Assembly: GCA_963754135.1 (NCBI GenBank)
Contig: CAVWEY010000003.1
Span: 1-64,000, forward strand
Origin: JAJFUI01 sp963754135
GTDB taxonomy: Bacteria; Planctomycetota; Planctomycetia; Pirellulales; Thermoguttaceae
Reading direction: 5' to 3'
Length of the DNA: 64,000 bases
In this document: in pieces, positions 29,268 to 39,400 of the stretch
Numbering within the stretch: the first letter of the stretch is position 1
How the letters are laid out: each line of letters starts with the position of its first letter
The notes under the pieces: model-generated
What the model was told of the DNA's origin: nothing
Seen by the model: only the letters and a program-made list of their open reading frames with translations
Databases searched by the model: none
Program-made: the position numbers and the translations under genes

Positions 29268-29320
29268 GTACTCCTCACGCTCCGCGTGAGGTATTTCGTC
29301 ACGCGGAGCGTGACGAGTAC
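29268..29320. repeat. Twin-palindrome element, family D
   Basis: GTACTCCTCACGCTCCGCGTGA (29268-29289), a short spacer, then TCACGCGGAGCGTGACGAGTAC, inverted with one mismatch over 22 bases. Each arm contains the inner palindrome TCACGC..GCGTGA. It ends 20 bases before the DUF192 start codon. Confidence 0.85.
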
Positions 29321-29339
29321 AATTTCGGAAGGAACACAA

Positions 29340-29738
29340 ATGGTTAGCACTTGGCGTTTGGTGAGCAAAACGACCGGCGAAACGGTGGTTGCCCAGTTGA
29401 GGATCGCCGATGGCTTTTGGTCGCGTCTGGTTGGGCTGCAATTCCGTCGTCCGCTGCCTTCCGATGCCGGCCTGCTGCTGGTGCCCTGCAACTCCGTCCA
29501 CACGTGTTTCGTGCGTTTTCCAGTCGATGTCGTTTTCCTGGACGATCGTGGCTGCGTCTTGGCAGTGCGCCAAAATCTTCGCCCGTGGCGGTTGGCGTTC
29601 GGCCCGCGCAAGACCCACGCGGTGCTGGAGACGCCCGCGGGTGCGATAGGAGTCGAGCGCGGCGAGGAACTGCGGGTGGAGCCGGCTGACGGAAGCGAGT
29701 CCACGCCCCCGCCGTCGGTGGCATTCTTGCAACAGTAG
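29340..29738 (+). CDS. DUF192 protein inside the Tad locus
   Basis: 132 residues; ATG 29340 follows GGAAGGA. DUF192 core: RLVGLQFRRPLPSDAGLLLVPC, SVHTCFVRFPVDVVFLDDRG and VLETPAGAIGVERGEEL. No signal peptide, in contrast to many family members. The biochemical role of DUF192 is not known to me. Its position between tadC and the secretin gene, in the same direction, suggests it travels with the pilus genes. Confidence 0.85.
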   Translation: MVSTWRLVSKTTGETVVAQLRIADGFWSRLVGLQFRRPLPSDAGLLLVPCNSVHTCFVRFPVDVVFLDDRGCVLAVRQNLRPWRLAFGPRKTHAVLETPAGAIGVERGEELRVEPADGSESTPPPSVAFLQQ

Positions 29739-30008
29739 ATGAGTTGGGTAAAGTTTGCCGCCGCTACAACCGATACAATCCACAGAGTCGGTGGCGACAC
29801 GAACGCCATTGCTCTATCCAAACTGGTCGGACCACGAAACACCATGTTGTGCGAATCTTGGGAAGACTTGGCAAGCTGCGCCGTCCCGATCTGATGGATA
29901 CGGCAGAGAAGCGCGGCTTGCAGAGGCATCGTTGGTCGGTGCTTGGCCCAGATTCCACCGGGAGGAAGCGGTGCCGGACCAATCTATTCACGCAACTGCC
30001 CGGCGACC

Positions 30009-30089
30009 GGGGAAAAAGGGGACAGTCCCCATTTGCCGGAACGGCCCGAAGGGTGCTTCGCACAAATGGGGACTGTCCCCTTTTTCCCC
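30009..30089. repeat. Twin-palindrome element, family E
   Basis: Arms of 27 bases (GGGGAAAAAGGGGACAGTCC and seven further bases) are perfect inverse copies at 30009-30035 and 30063-30089, with a 27-base spacer. Each arm holds the inner palindrome GGGGACAGTCCCC. It lies directly before the secretin signal peptide. Confidence 0.9.
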
Positions 30090-30102
30090 GCTCAGCCGGC
30101 TC

Positions 30103-32165
30103 GTGACTGACCTCGGCTGTGGCTGTGCCGTCAGCCTGGTCATGGCGATCGCCGCCGTCAGCCTGATAGCGCAAGAGCCAAACGCCGGCGGCCGAGCCGC
30201 CGTCGGCCAACCGTGGCCCGGAAGCCAACCGGAACGCCTGGCGCAGAACACGGCCGGCCCACAGTTCATGCAGCCGGGCGCTTCGGCGGTTCCTGCGCGC
30301 AGCCGACCGGCGCTGGGCCCGCGGGCGTTCAGCCTTCTTCCGAGCCGGCACGGCCCTACCAAGGCATTGCATCGCCGTTCGACCCGACTCAATTCCGTCT
30401 GCCGACGCTTGGGCTTCCGCCAGGACTGGGCACCCCCGAACCGTCGCCGGAGGTACAGCGGGAATACGGGCGATTCGTCGAGCGCGAAATCCGCCCGGAG
30501 AATACGATTCAGATCGTGGTGGGGCAAGCCAAGGTAATCGTGTTGCGGGAAAAACCTCGCCGCATCTACATTCCCGATGAAACCGTGGCTGGTTTTCAGA
30601 TCGTCACCGACCAGCAATTTGCGCTGGTCGGCAAGAAGATCGGCCGGACGGTGCTCAACCTCTGGTTTCCTGATCCCCGCAGTCCCAACGATTCCAATCG
30701 GGACCGCACCTTGAGCTACTTGATCGTCGTCCTGCCCGATCCAGAACGCGCGGCGCTTGAAGTATTGCAAGAAAGGAAGCGTTTGGAGGCTCAGGTGAAA
30801 GCCTTCCAGCAGGCTCTCAAGGTGCTGGAACGCGAAATCAAGGAAGCGTTCCCGGACAGCGCCGTCCAACTTTCGTTGGTGGGCGATCAGGTTGTAGTGC
30901 GCGGCGAGTCGAAGGATGTCGTCGAGGCGGCACAGATCCTCTATATCGTCGCGCAACACACACCTACGGGAAGGCGGACGAGGGTTGACTCCAGGAATGT
31001 CAACGTGGCTTTCATCCCCGGCCTGGGTGACGAGCAGGCCGCCGTCAATGCCATCCGCCAAATCTTGGAGGGAAGCCCGAATATGGTCAACCTCCTGCGG
31101 GTGCCGGGTGAGCAACAGGTCATGCTCATGGTCACGGTGGCCGAAGTGAACCGCACCGCGGCCCGGACGATTGGCATGGATTTCAGCATTGTCAACGGGC
31201 GATTCGCCATGGCCCAGGTCACGGGTGGGCTCCTCGCCCCAGGTGCGGCGGCCGGGGCTACGAGCGTCGCGCAGGCCCTCACCAACGTCGGTGGGAATCT
31301 TCCCACTGCGATCGACAACGGGAACGTGCTCATGGCGATCCAGGCCCTGCGGACCTTGAACTTCGCGCGGAGCCTGGCGGAGCCAAACCTGACCACGCTC
31401 AATGGCAGGCCGGCGAACTTTCAGGCTGGCGGTTCCTTCCCGATCCCCAACAGCATCGTTCTGCCTGGGGGCGCTGTGCAGAGCGTGACGTACCAGAACT
31501 TCGGCGTGGCGCTGCAATTCACTCCCTACATTACCGACCGCGACCGGATTCGTCTGCAATTGAATGCCAGCGTATCGACCCCCAGCGTGGCGACCACCCA
31601 GGTCAGCGGGGCCCAAGTGCCCAGTCAGATTACCCAACGCTCGTTCACCAACACCGTTGAACTCCGCGAGGGCCAGACGCTCACCGTGGCGGGCTTACTC
31701 CAGAACACTTTTAGCGGCACATCGAAGCGAATCCCGCTCTGGGGCGATCTGCCGATCATCGGGCGGACCGGCGGGAACGATAGCCTGACCTCCGGCGAGC
31801 AGGAGTTGGTCATCCTAGTGACGCCGCTCTTGGTGCATCCTTTGGACATGTGCAAGACGCCGCCGCTGCCGGGCAACGACATATTTGAGCCGGGCGACGT
31901 AGAGTTCTATCTCCTCGGTCATTTGGAAGGGCGACGCACGGAGGACTATCGCGCCTCGGTTCGCACCGACTTCCGCCGCCAAGAGCGGTACATGCGTTGC
32001 AACGACCTGTTCATCATCGGCCCACAGGGTACGACATACGGTTGCTGTAGGTCGGGCGGTTGTCCGTGCCCGAATCCAGACCGAAGTCCCTGCCCGCCGG
32101 CCAGTAGCGACAATTCGCCGCCGGTGTCAGCGCCCGAGGCTGTTCAACGTCCTGCTGGTCAATAG
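30103..32165 (+). CDS. cpaC: Tad secretin CpaC/RcpA (frameshifted)
   Basis: Outer-membrane channel for the Flp pilus. The signal peptide is encoded from GTG 30103 or ATG 30142 (VSLVMAIAAVSLIAQ). The frame changes at about 30300-30325, after which PYQGIASPFDPTQF leads into the N-terminal pilus/secretin domain (AKVIVLREKPRRIYIPDETVA) and a BON-like segment (AVQLSLVGDQVVVRGESKDVVEA). The secretin core follows: QQVMLMVTVAEVNRTAAR, RSLAEPNLTTLNGRPANFQAGG and GLLQNTFSGTSKRIPLWGDLPIIG. A Cys/Pro-rich tail ends the protein. About 685 residues. Confidence 0.88.
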
Positions 32166-32168
32166 AGG

Positions 32169-32786
32169 ATGGATTCCATGTACCGTCTGAAAGCAACGTC
32201 AGGGCTTTGCGGACTTTTCTTGGTCCTGTCCGTGCTGGCAGCCGCCTCCGGCTGTCGTACGTGCAATAACATTACGCCTGGAGCCATACCACAGCCCAAC
32301 GGAACGTATGCCTGCCAGTGGGTTCATGCGGAGAAGGCCCGTGCCGATCAGGACAAGTTCGTGATCTACCAGTATGAATGGTCGCCAGAGGTCACGAAGC
32401 TAACCGCGTCTGGACAGGGGCACGTCGCGCAGATTGCTCAGGAGTTGTGTCAGACGCCCTTTCCGGTCGTGATCGAGTCCTCCTCCGACCGTCGTGTGGA
32501 TGAGTGGCGTCGGGCGGCAGTCTTGGAGGCCCTGGCCAGCAGTGGCAATCCAGTGCCTCCCGACCGCGTGATTCTCGGGCGGCCGGAAGCCGAAGGGCTG
32601 TATGGGCAAGAGGCCCCAGGTGTCGCCCGTGGAATGCTCAGCAATCAAACCGGCGGACAAAACACGGGAACCGGCACGCTTGGGACAGGCGGGACATTGG
32701 GTGGAACACAGGGAAGCGTGTACGGCGGCACCGGCGGGGGCGCTGGGACCGGCATCGGTATCGGTGTTGGAACAGGCTTCTACTAA
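32169..32786 (+). CDS. Tad-locus lipoprotein with Gly/Thr-rich tail
   Basis: A lipobox LAAASGC after a hydrophobic signal marks a lipoprotein; starts at ATG 32169 or 32178. The mid-part (YEWSPEVTKLTASGQGHVAQIAQ, FPVVIESSSDRRVDEWRR) resembles the CpaD/OmpA-like periplasmic domain used by Tad pilus lipoproteins. From residue about 155 the chain is almost only Gly, Thr and a few Ser (TGTGTLGTGGTLGG). It lies 3 bases after the secretin gene, so it is a plausible pilotin-like partner. Function inferred from context. Confidence 0.6.
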   Translation: MDSMYRLKATSGLCGLFLVLSVLAAASGCRTCNNITPGAIPQPNGTYACQWVHAEKARADQDKFVIYQYEWSPEVTKLTASGQGHVAQIAQELCQTPFPVVIESSSDRRVDEWRRAAVLEALASSGNPVPPDRVILGRPEAEGLYGQEAPGVARGMLSNQTGGQNTGTGTLGTGGTLGGTQGSVYGGTGGGAGTGIGIGVGTGFY

Positions 32787-32797
32787 CGGTGGTGACA

Positions 32798-33529
32798 ATG
32801 TTACCGGCAATCCGCGCCAAGTCAGTCTTCTGGGCCAGCGTGCTCTGCTTGTCATCGTGCCTGGGCTGCGCTACTTCCGGCCTCGTGCCCTTACAATTCG
32901 CTGGATTGGCGAAAACGCCTGCCGAAGAATCGGATTTGCCGAAAACCACTTCCGGCGACTTGCCTCCCAAGGAGGCCGCGCGAGCTTGCTTGGTGGCCGC
33001 CGAGGAATTGGAAAAGAACGGACACACGGAACAGGCCATCCTGCTCTATGAAAAGGCGCGAAACTACGATCCGGCCTCGAAATCCGTCGCTCACCACCTC
33101 GCCGTGCTATACGACGCTCAGGGCGACAGTGCCCGGTCGCTGGCGGAGTACAACAAAGCACTAGAGTCCGATCCCAAGAACGCCAACCTACTGAGCGATT
33201 TAGGCTACTATTACTACGAACGGGAGAACCTAGCCGAAGCAGAACGGTTCCTCCGAAAGGCTCTGGCAATTGATCCGAACCATCAGAAGGCCATCTGCAA
33301 CTTGGGGCTGGTTCTTGCCGGACAGGGACGGTTCGACGAAAGTTTCGTGGTCTTCGCCAAAGTGGTTGGCCCCGCCGCGGCTCATTCCAACGTTGGCGTG
33401 CTCATGGCCAAGCAAGGACGCTCCGATCAGGCAAAGCAGGAATTCCATCAAGCCCTTGCGTCAGACTCCACCTTGCAACAGCCCAAAGCATTCTTGGCAT
33501 ACCTCGACAAGCAGCAGCCTGTTCGCTGA
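32798..33529 (+). CDS. tadD: TadD-like TPR lipoprotein
   Basis: The N-terminal signal ends in SSCLGC, a lipobox, so probably membrane-anchored in the periplasm. Three to four TPR units follow: HTEQAILLYEKARNYDPASK, DSARSLAEYNKALESDPKN, ENLAEAERFLRKALAIDPNH, GRFDESFVVFAKV. In Tad systems TadD is needed for pilus assembly and interacts with the secretin. 243 residues, start ATG 32798, 11 bases after the previous gene. Last gene of the locus. Confidence 0.8.
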   Translation: MLPAIRAKSVFWASVLCLSSCLGCATSGLVPLQFAGLAKTPAEESDLPKTTSGDLPPKEAARACLVAAEELEKNGHTEQAILLYEKARNYDPASKSVAHHLAVLYDAQGDSARSLAEYNKALESDPKNANLLSDLGYYYYERENLAEAERFLRKALAIDPNHQKAICNLGLVLAGQGRFDESFVVFAKVVGPAAAHSNVGVLMAKQGRSDQAKQEFHQALASDSTLQQPKAFLAYLDKQQPVR

Positions 33530-34258
33530 CCATCCCCACCATGAGGAACCTTGCCACCGATGGTGAATGCTCGGTTGCTCACAGTCAACACCTTACTTGG
33601 GGGAAAATCCACTTGGTGGATGCACGGGGAAGGCAAACCTCTCAGGTTGCGGACGCCAACCCGCTAGTGGAATGTGAGGGTCTATGGGCGGGGTGGGCAT
33701 TACGGAGCATTTAGGCGGTCAACCAGCAGGATTGACGGATTTCCAGTCCCATACTACTGCCGCCAATGCTGTCTTCGTGGTTGGTTACGGATTCGAGAAA
33801 CTCCCATACCATTTCTGGTGGTGATGTTCCTGCGATCTTGCTGCTGCCCACGGAGTTGCCTACCCTCCTATGACTGCTCCTTCCTACTGCTTGACTTCGA
33901 TTCCGATTTCTCTGGTCAGGTGTATGGGGTTGTCTCGCTCTGCTTTCAGCCCGGCTTAGTCCATCCTACACCTTGACCAGAGAGATTGTTGATAGCCCTC
34001 ACCCTGTTATTGACCGGCGCAGCCCGCAGCAATGAAAGGGTGAGAGCGGTGCCGCTTCGGCACCGCTCTTGCCGCCGCCTTCTCGCGCATGCGCGTGTAC
34101 AACTTTACCTGCCTGAAAGGGAAACCTCCTTAGCGTGCTCGTTTCACTCGCACGCTCAGTCTATCTTGCTCGCTGCGCGAGCTCTGACAGACTGAACGGG
34201 TATAACTATTTCTCCTGTTTCAAGGTTAGACCTGCAAACAGGTACATCGTTGACGTAG
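33530..34258. other. Gene-free stretch after the Tad locus
   Basis: About 730 bases, visibly less GC-rich than the surroundings, without a credible gene. The only clear structure is the hairpin at 34043-34069. It separates the pilus genes from the mobile-element traces. Confidence 0.5.
34043..34069 (+). terminator. Strong hairpin, possible terminator
   Basis: AGAGCGGTGCC and GGCACCGCTCT pair perfectly around a 5-base loop (GCTTC). Only two T follow, so rho-independent function is uncertain. It lies 510 bases after tadD. Confidence 0.4.
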
Positions 34259-34630
34259 TTAGGGTGCAAGCGTTGCACTGCCCATCACTCCTAATCGGGG
34301 GTCTATGTTTTCAACGTCCTTGTTGCTCTTCAACACCCCCTCTGGATTCTCGAAGGTGTATGTGTTCGCGATTCCCGTGAATCCGCTTTGGACCTTGATT
34401 AGGCCGATCTCTTTGAGTCTCTTGATGGAATACAGAACGGTGCGTCTTGACAGGGCCGTCTCTTCCATAATGGTTTCGATCATCGGCCACGACGCCTTAT
34501 TCTTGCCAAGATGGCCCAGGATGGACGCATAGACCAATTTGTCGCTTGGCTGCAACAGCTTGGACGAGAGGACGCAGGACGGCACGCTTGCATAGCCGCC
34601 GGGCTTTAGAATCTCACAGCGGAGAGCCAT
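34259..34630 (-). CDS. Winged-helix DNA-binding protein (mobile-element type)
   Basis: 123 residues from ATG 34630 (an upstream in-frame ATG at 34759 would add 43 residues of low plausibility). A replication-initiator- or phage-like helix-turn-helix is visible: LVYASILGHLGKNKASWPMI, then EETALSRRTVLYSIKRLKEIGLIKVQ, which reads as recognition helix plus wing. Such small proteins are common on planctomycete plasmids and prophages. Together with the tRNA fragment and integrase remnant nearby it suggests the remains of an integrated element. DNA target unknown. Confidence 0.6.
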   Translation of the reverse strand: MALRCEILKPGGYASVPSCVLSSKLLQPSDKLVYASILGHLGKNKASWPMIETIMEETALSRRTVLYSIKRLKEIGLIKVQSGFTGIANTYTFENPEGVLKSNKDVENIDPRLGVMGSATLAP

Positions 34631-34888
34631 CGCGGTGCCTGGATACAGAGAGGGGACGCGGAGTACGAATCCGCGTCCCCATAGGCACCAACAATCCTGC
34701 TTGTATTTGCTTGTACCTTCACTGCTGGTGCCTCTTGCCGTTCGTACCGGCTGTTGCATTCACGCATTTTAGTTTTGCCTCCTACCTGGCACGTCCTCTT
34801 CCACGAGGCTGCCGCGCTGTGGAGGAGGAACTGCACGTGCTGGTCAGCACCAATCAAGAGGACCACATCCGAATCTCGTTGCGGGCCT

Positions 34889-35230
34889 TTACTGTTTGCC
34901 TCCCTTGCAGGTCAGCGAGAGAGCAGCCTGCAACAGGCGAGAGGCCGGAATACCGGTCTGTTTGCTGGCGACCTTGTAGGCACCGAGCAGCGAATCGGTC
35001 ATCGGCAGCCGTGCAGTTTGCTTCTTGCCGTCGAAGCCCAGGCCCATCGTTTTGAGCGTGGCAACGATTTTCGGCAGCGATTCGGTGGTCGCCGCCTCGA
35101 TTACCGACTGCAAAGTGACGTTGTGCTTTTCCCGTTTTGCCTTGACCCGCTTCCGCAAGTCCTCCGGCAAGCGATCGACCCGATAAACGGTCTCCAGCGT
35201 CTTCTTGTTGGCTCGATGGTGAGCAGTCAC
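34889..35230 (-). CDS. Small basic protein, unknown, mobile-element context
   Basis: 113 residues from ATG 35230, preceded by AAGGAG a few bases upstream. Rich in Lys/Arg/Thr; the N-terminal half (RLPEDLRKRVKAKREKHNVTLQSVIEAATTE) has the strand-helix-helix flavour of ribbon-helix-helix or plasmid partition accessory proteins, but no motif is decisive. It runs in the same direction as the winged-helix gene. Unrecognised; probably DNA-binding. Confidence 0.5.
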   Translation of the reverse strand: MTAHHRANKKTLETVYRVDRLPEDLRKRVKAKREKHNVTLQSVIEAATTESLPKIVATLKTMGLGFDGKKQTARLPMTDSLLGAYKVASKQTGIPASRLLQAALSLTCKGGKQ

Positions 35231-35640
35231 GATTCGTAGCTCCTTACGTGTAGTGTTAGTGATAGCCGCCGCGAGCCGTAGCAGAATGGTTCGCGGTCAG
35301 TTTCTATTAGAATCCAGGGGAACAGTTTCTTGCAATTATTTGCATCGAAATGGTTCTGCCCGAGAGAGGACAGACCGGCATGGAGACGGTTCCCGCCAAC
35401 GGTCCAGAGAGGGGCAAGCAGAACGATTGAGCCGTGGAGAAAAGATGTTGACCGCTGTGCGGTCAACTGGGGCGTCGGCATCGCCGCCAAAGACGGTCAC
35501 GCCGCCTGCTGGCGGCGCGACGGCGGCGAGCTACCGCCCCACTTGAAACTGAGGTCGAGAATTCTGGTTCCGGGTACCTGTCCTGGACACTACAAGCGAC
35601 ACTAGCTATACTCAGAAGCACGTAGCGTAGGGCCTTTGTA
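35231..35640. other. Non-coding stretch upstream of tRNA fragment
   Basis: I see no gene or RNA in this 410-base stretch; open frames are short and overlap in several frames. Confidence 0.4.
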
Positions 35641-35645
35641 CCAGC

Positions 35646-35699
35646 CTGGAAATGTGGTGCCCCGAAAGGGGTTGCGGGTTCGATGCCCGTGCCCTCCGC
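35646..35699 (+). pseudogene. tRNA-Ser 3'-half fragment (att-site-like)
   Basis: From the first base of the anticodon loop (CTGGAAATGTGG) to the discriminator base this copies the intact tRNA-Ser at 306-387 with a single change in the T loop (GATGCCC for GATTCCC). The 5' half is absent. Copies that begin at the anticodon loop and end at the tRNA 3' end are what tyrosine integrases leave behind. An integrase remnant starts 98 bases away. Its orientation is opposite to that of the intact tRNA, so the pair are not simple direct-repeat boundaries. Confidence 0.85.
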
Positions 35700-35718
35700 T
35701 GTAGGAAGTGCTTATTCA

Positions 35719-35765
35719 GAAAGGGTTTCCGTCGATCCGTCGCCGGAGCCCTTTTCGTTTTTTTT
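35719..35765 (+). terminator. Rho-independent terminator after tRNA fragment
   Basis: GAAAGGGTTTCCG pairs with CGGAGCCCTTTTC around a short loop and is followed by an eight-T run. It is the best intrinsic terminator in the window and probably was carried with the tRNA 3' end. Confidence 0.7.
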
Positions 35766-35796
35766 GGCCCATTTCGGGGGGGTGTTACCTAAAGTG

Positions 35797-36330
35797 TTAC
35801 CTATAACCCGAATGGGCCTTCCAAAGCTCGTCCGCTACCTCGTCGGCATCCTGGTCGACGTAGTACTTCAAGGTTGTCTCAATCGACTTGTGCCGCATAA
35901 GGAGTTGCCGCGTCGCGGGCTTGACCCGCCAAGCCCAGCGGGCGCCGAAGGACCGCCGTAGGTTGTGGGCACTGGCGTACTTCCCCTTGGCTCTATTGAC
36001 CACGACGTTGGCCTTCTTGCCAATTGTGGCCCTTGGCGGCCTTCGGCCGGTGCATCTCGGGGACCTTGGGGATCGTGCCCATCGATACGGCCCAACTCAA
36101 GGCCGGACGAAGGTGGCTCAGCACGACACCGATCGTCGTTTCCTTCATGCCTTCCTTGCGGAGTCGGGCTTGAAAAAGGCTCAAAGTGTCGGTCGTGACC
36201 GGTCGAACGTCTACATTGCCATATTGCCTTCCGCCTGCCCGGGGGCCGACGGAAATGACGATGCTGAAGGAAGTTGTGTCGAAATTCGTATCGCCTGCCC
36301 AGTGATCGGACTTGGTTGGAGGTGTCTCGC
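35797..36330 (-). pseudogene. Tyrosine recombinase (integrase) remnant
   Basis: Two pieces on the minus strand. The N-terminal SAM-like core-binding domain is in one frame (VTTDTLSLFQARLRKEGMK, VLSHLRPALSWAVSMG, then MHRPKAAKGH). The catalytic C-terminus in another frame has HNLRRSFGARW (HxxR) and LLMRHKSIETTLKYYV (His and the Tyr nucleophile), ending at SGYR. The stretch between, including the first catalytic Arg, is missing, so the protein is dead. It lies tail-first beside the tRNA-Ser fragment. Confidence 0.8.
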
Positions 36331-36428
36331 AAAGTTGTGCCGGCTGCGGATGCTCGGCGAATGGCTGAAGGTTAATGACTCCAGGTTGGGCAAGCGCCAC
36401 CGTTGGCGCTGCGCTGGGCGCCAGACTC

Positions 36429-39400
36429 TCAGAACATTCCCATTCCACCCATTCCGCTCATGCCTCCCGTGCCTCGTCCGCTACGGTGGGACCTGCCGGG
36501 GCTCGGGCGCTGCAGCGGGGACGGTTCGGGCTCGCCGGTTGCCGCCCGCTGGGCATCGCGATCGCGTCCCACCGCCCGATACGCGACAGCCAGGTCCACC
36601 AGCGCGGTGGTGTTCAGGGCGAACGAATTACCGGCGCGGAGCCACTGTTCGGCCGCTTCGATGACGTGCTGGGGCTGTCTCGCCGCGTTCCAGGCGCGGT
36701 ACGCGGCGTCGAACTGGTTCTCCGGAAGCTGCCCGCTCGTGTAGACCCGCCAGTAGAGTTCCGCCTGGGCGTCGGCGTCGTCGGTCAACTCCGCCTGCCG
36801 CAGCAGGAGTGCCGCTTTCACTTCGGCGCCGGGCGCCCGTCCGGCCAACTCAGCGGCGATCTCCATCTGGCCCGGCTCGGTCAACTCGGCGAGAATCGCC
36901 TCGACCGGCTGGCGCCGGCCGGGCGAGCCGGCCGGGGCGGCCGCGGCGGCATCCATGAGGATTCGCCACCGCTTCGGCCCCTGGTTGATTTCGGCGCGGC
37001 GGCAGAGCAAGCCGAACTGCTCCCGGGCAGCAAGGCCCTTGGCCGCCAGGGCCTGGACGAACAGCCGGTCGGCGGGCTGCCGGCGGCCGTACTTGGCCAG
37101 CAGTTCGGCCATCCTGGCCAGTTGCTCAGGGGCTGGCGACTCGGTGGCGGCCCAGTGATTCGCTGTCTCTACCGCTTCGTCGGGCTTCTCCAGCCGCAAG
37201 AGGAGTTCGACCACCATAGATTGACGCTCGAGCGGCTGGCCGTCTTTGGCCGAGGAGAGAGCCGCGCGGGCGTGCCGACAGCGCCGCCTCCAAGCGGCCC
37301 GCCGCCGCCGCGGCGCCGGCCAGCGCGTCCTCGGCCGCCGCAGTCCGCCCTTTGGCCGGCTGGCAGAGCAAGATTTCGTACCGCTCAAGCGGCGTTAGCG
37401 ACGGGAAGCCGTCCTCGATCGCCGTTTGCAGCATCGGCCCTGGCCCCTGGCTGGCGAACTGCTTGAGCATTGCCACCATCTGCTCGTGGTCGCCCAGGCG
37501 GGGATCATGCTGGCAGCACAACGCGGTGAGCAACAGCAGCAACGGCTGCCGAGGCTGACCCTTGCGGAGATCGGCCAGCCTGCCGGCTGCCGTGGCCCAG
37601 TCCAGTTTGGTAATCGCCTCGACGGCCTGGCGCAGGGGCCGGTCCACGGCCGGCTCCTTGGAACGCCAATCGAGCCGGACGCAGCCCGGCCAGCCGGCGT
37701 CCAGCGCGGGCACCGCAACATGGCCCGATTCGGCGCCATTGAATTCCCACTCGCCCAAGACCTTGCCGGCGGCGTCCTCCATCGTGAGCGACGGCCGTTC
37801 GGAATGGTCCGCAAGACGCCACAGGCCGAAGAGCAACCGGCCGGTCAGCTTTCCGTCCAACTGCGACTGCCACCACTGCGGCAGATTCGCCGATCCATTG
37901 AACTCGACATCGAGCCACGTCCGGGCGGAGGCCGACAGGCCGGCCGGGATCAGCCGCACGCGGCCTTCGCCGGTCTTGCTGACCTGGAACAGCCGGGCGA
38001 GTTCCTCGTTCGTGCGGTGGGGCAGCCAGGGGAGCCAGCAGTCGGCGATCTGGCGGACGGCTTCGCCCCAGTTGCCCAGTTCGACCAGCCCCAGCCGCGG
38101 CCAGGCGACGGCCCCGGCATCGCCTTCGGCCCGCAGAATGCAGTCGGGGAGCCGGATTTCGAGCCGCGATCCCTGCCGCCGGACTTCGATGGTTGCTGAG
38201 TGCCCACCCGGCCAAGTGTGCCGCCACTGCCAGACGCCCGACTCGGGGACGTGCCGCACCACCAGCGCCGCGAGTGACTCGGACCGCGGCTCCGACAGGC
38301 CAGAAAGCGGCATGGGGAGCGAGTCGCTCGAAATCCAAGGGGCCGCCAACGGCAGCTCCGGCGTTGTGCCGGCCGTCTGCCACGGCCGGTCGGGCCGGAG
38401 CGCCTCATACCGGCTGCGGCGCAGCAGGCACAACAGCCGGCTGACGGCGTCGTGCCCCTCTTGCGTCTGCGAGAGGACCAGGGCTACGTGCGGCTCATCG
38501 GGCGCGATGCTCCCCGCCCCGCCGACGTCATCCCAGGAGGTCGGCAACACCGTCGACTTGAGCATATTGATGAGGCTGTCGAAATCGACGCCCGTATCCG
38601 AAAGGAGGGGTTGCGGCGTGGCGGGCCGCCCGCCCTGCCGGCCCGACACATACGTGGGAAGCTTGCGGAGCCGATCCAACACCACGTCGATCTCCTCGTG
38701 CATGTCTTCCGTGGCATTGATGACGATGTTGAGCGTGGGCTCGAACAGCGCAATGCTCCCGGCCCCGCCTACGTCGTCCCAGGAGGTGGGCCGAACGGTG
38801 CTCTTGATCATGTCGATCATGCTGTCGGAGTCGGCCCAGGCCGCGCCGCCGGCAGGTTGCGGCCCGAACTGGTTCGGCGGCGCCGTGGGTTGCGGCTCGG
38901 GCCGGTCGGGGGGCGCACCGGCGTCGCCGCCGGTGGAGAGGCCGGACGCGGGAGAACCGGGCCTAGGACTGCCGGGGCCGGGGCCGCCGTCGCCGCCCCA
39001 TGTGCCGCCGCCCATGCCGAAGCCGCCAAAGCCTCCCATGCCGCCGGCCATGCCGCCACCGCCACCCCACATGCCGCCCATGCCCATGCCGCGGCCGGCC
39101 ATAGCCCGCGAGAACTGGCCGACCGGCAACTCGTACTCGTACAACAGGCCGCGGCCCGAGTGCAACTTGGGCACGATGTGATTGTCAGCCTCTTCAGGCG
39201 TAGTGATGACCAGGGCCTCATGCTCGACAACGTAGGTCAGTCCCACGTCGCGGAGCATCCAGCGCAACAGTTCCTTGGCCGGCACGTCCCGCCCAGCGGC
39301 CGTCACCGGCCGGTCGGCTTCGATGCCGACCTCGCCCAAGGCTCGTTCATCGACCAACACCGTGTCGTCCAGCAGTTTGGCGACGCGGTCAACCGCCTCG

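Noticed and set aside
33674..34195. Short open frames after the Tad locus
   Set aside because: No ribosome sites, no domains, and composition typical of non-coding sequence.
306..35699. The two tRNA-Ser copies as attL and attR of one 35-kb island
   Set aside because: They are in opposite orientation, and the interval contains ordinary chromosomal genes such as def and purD.
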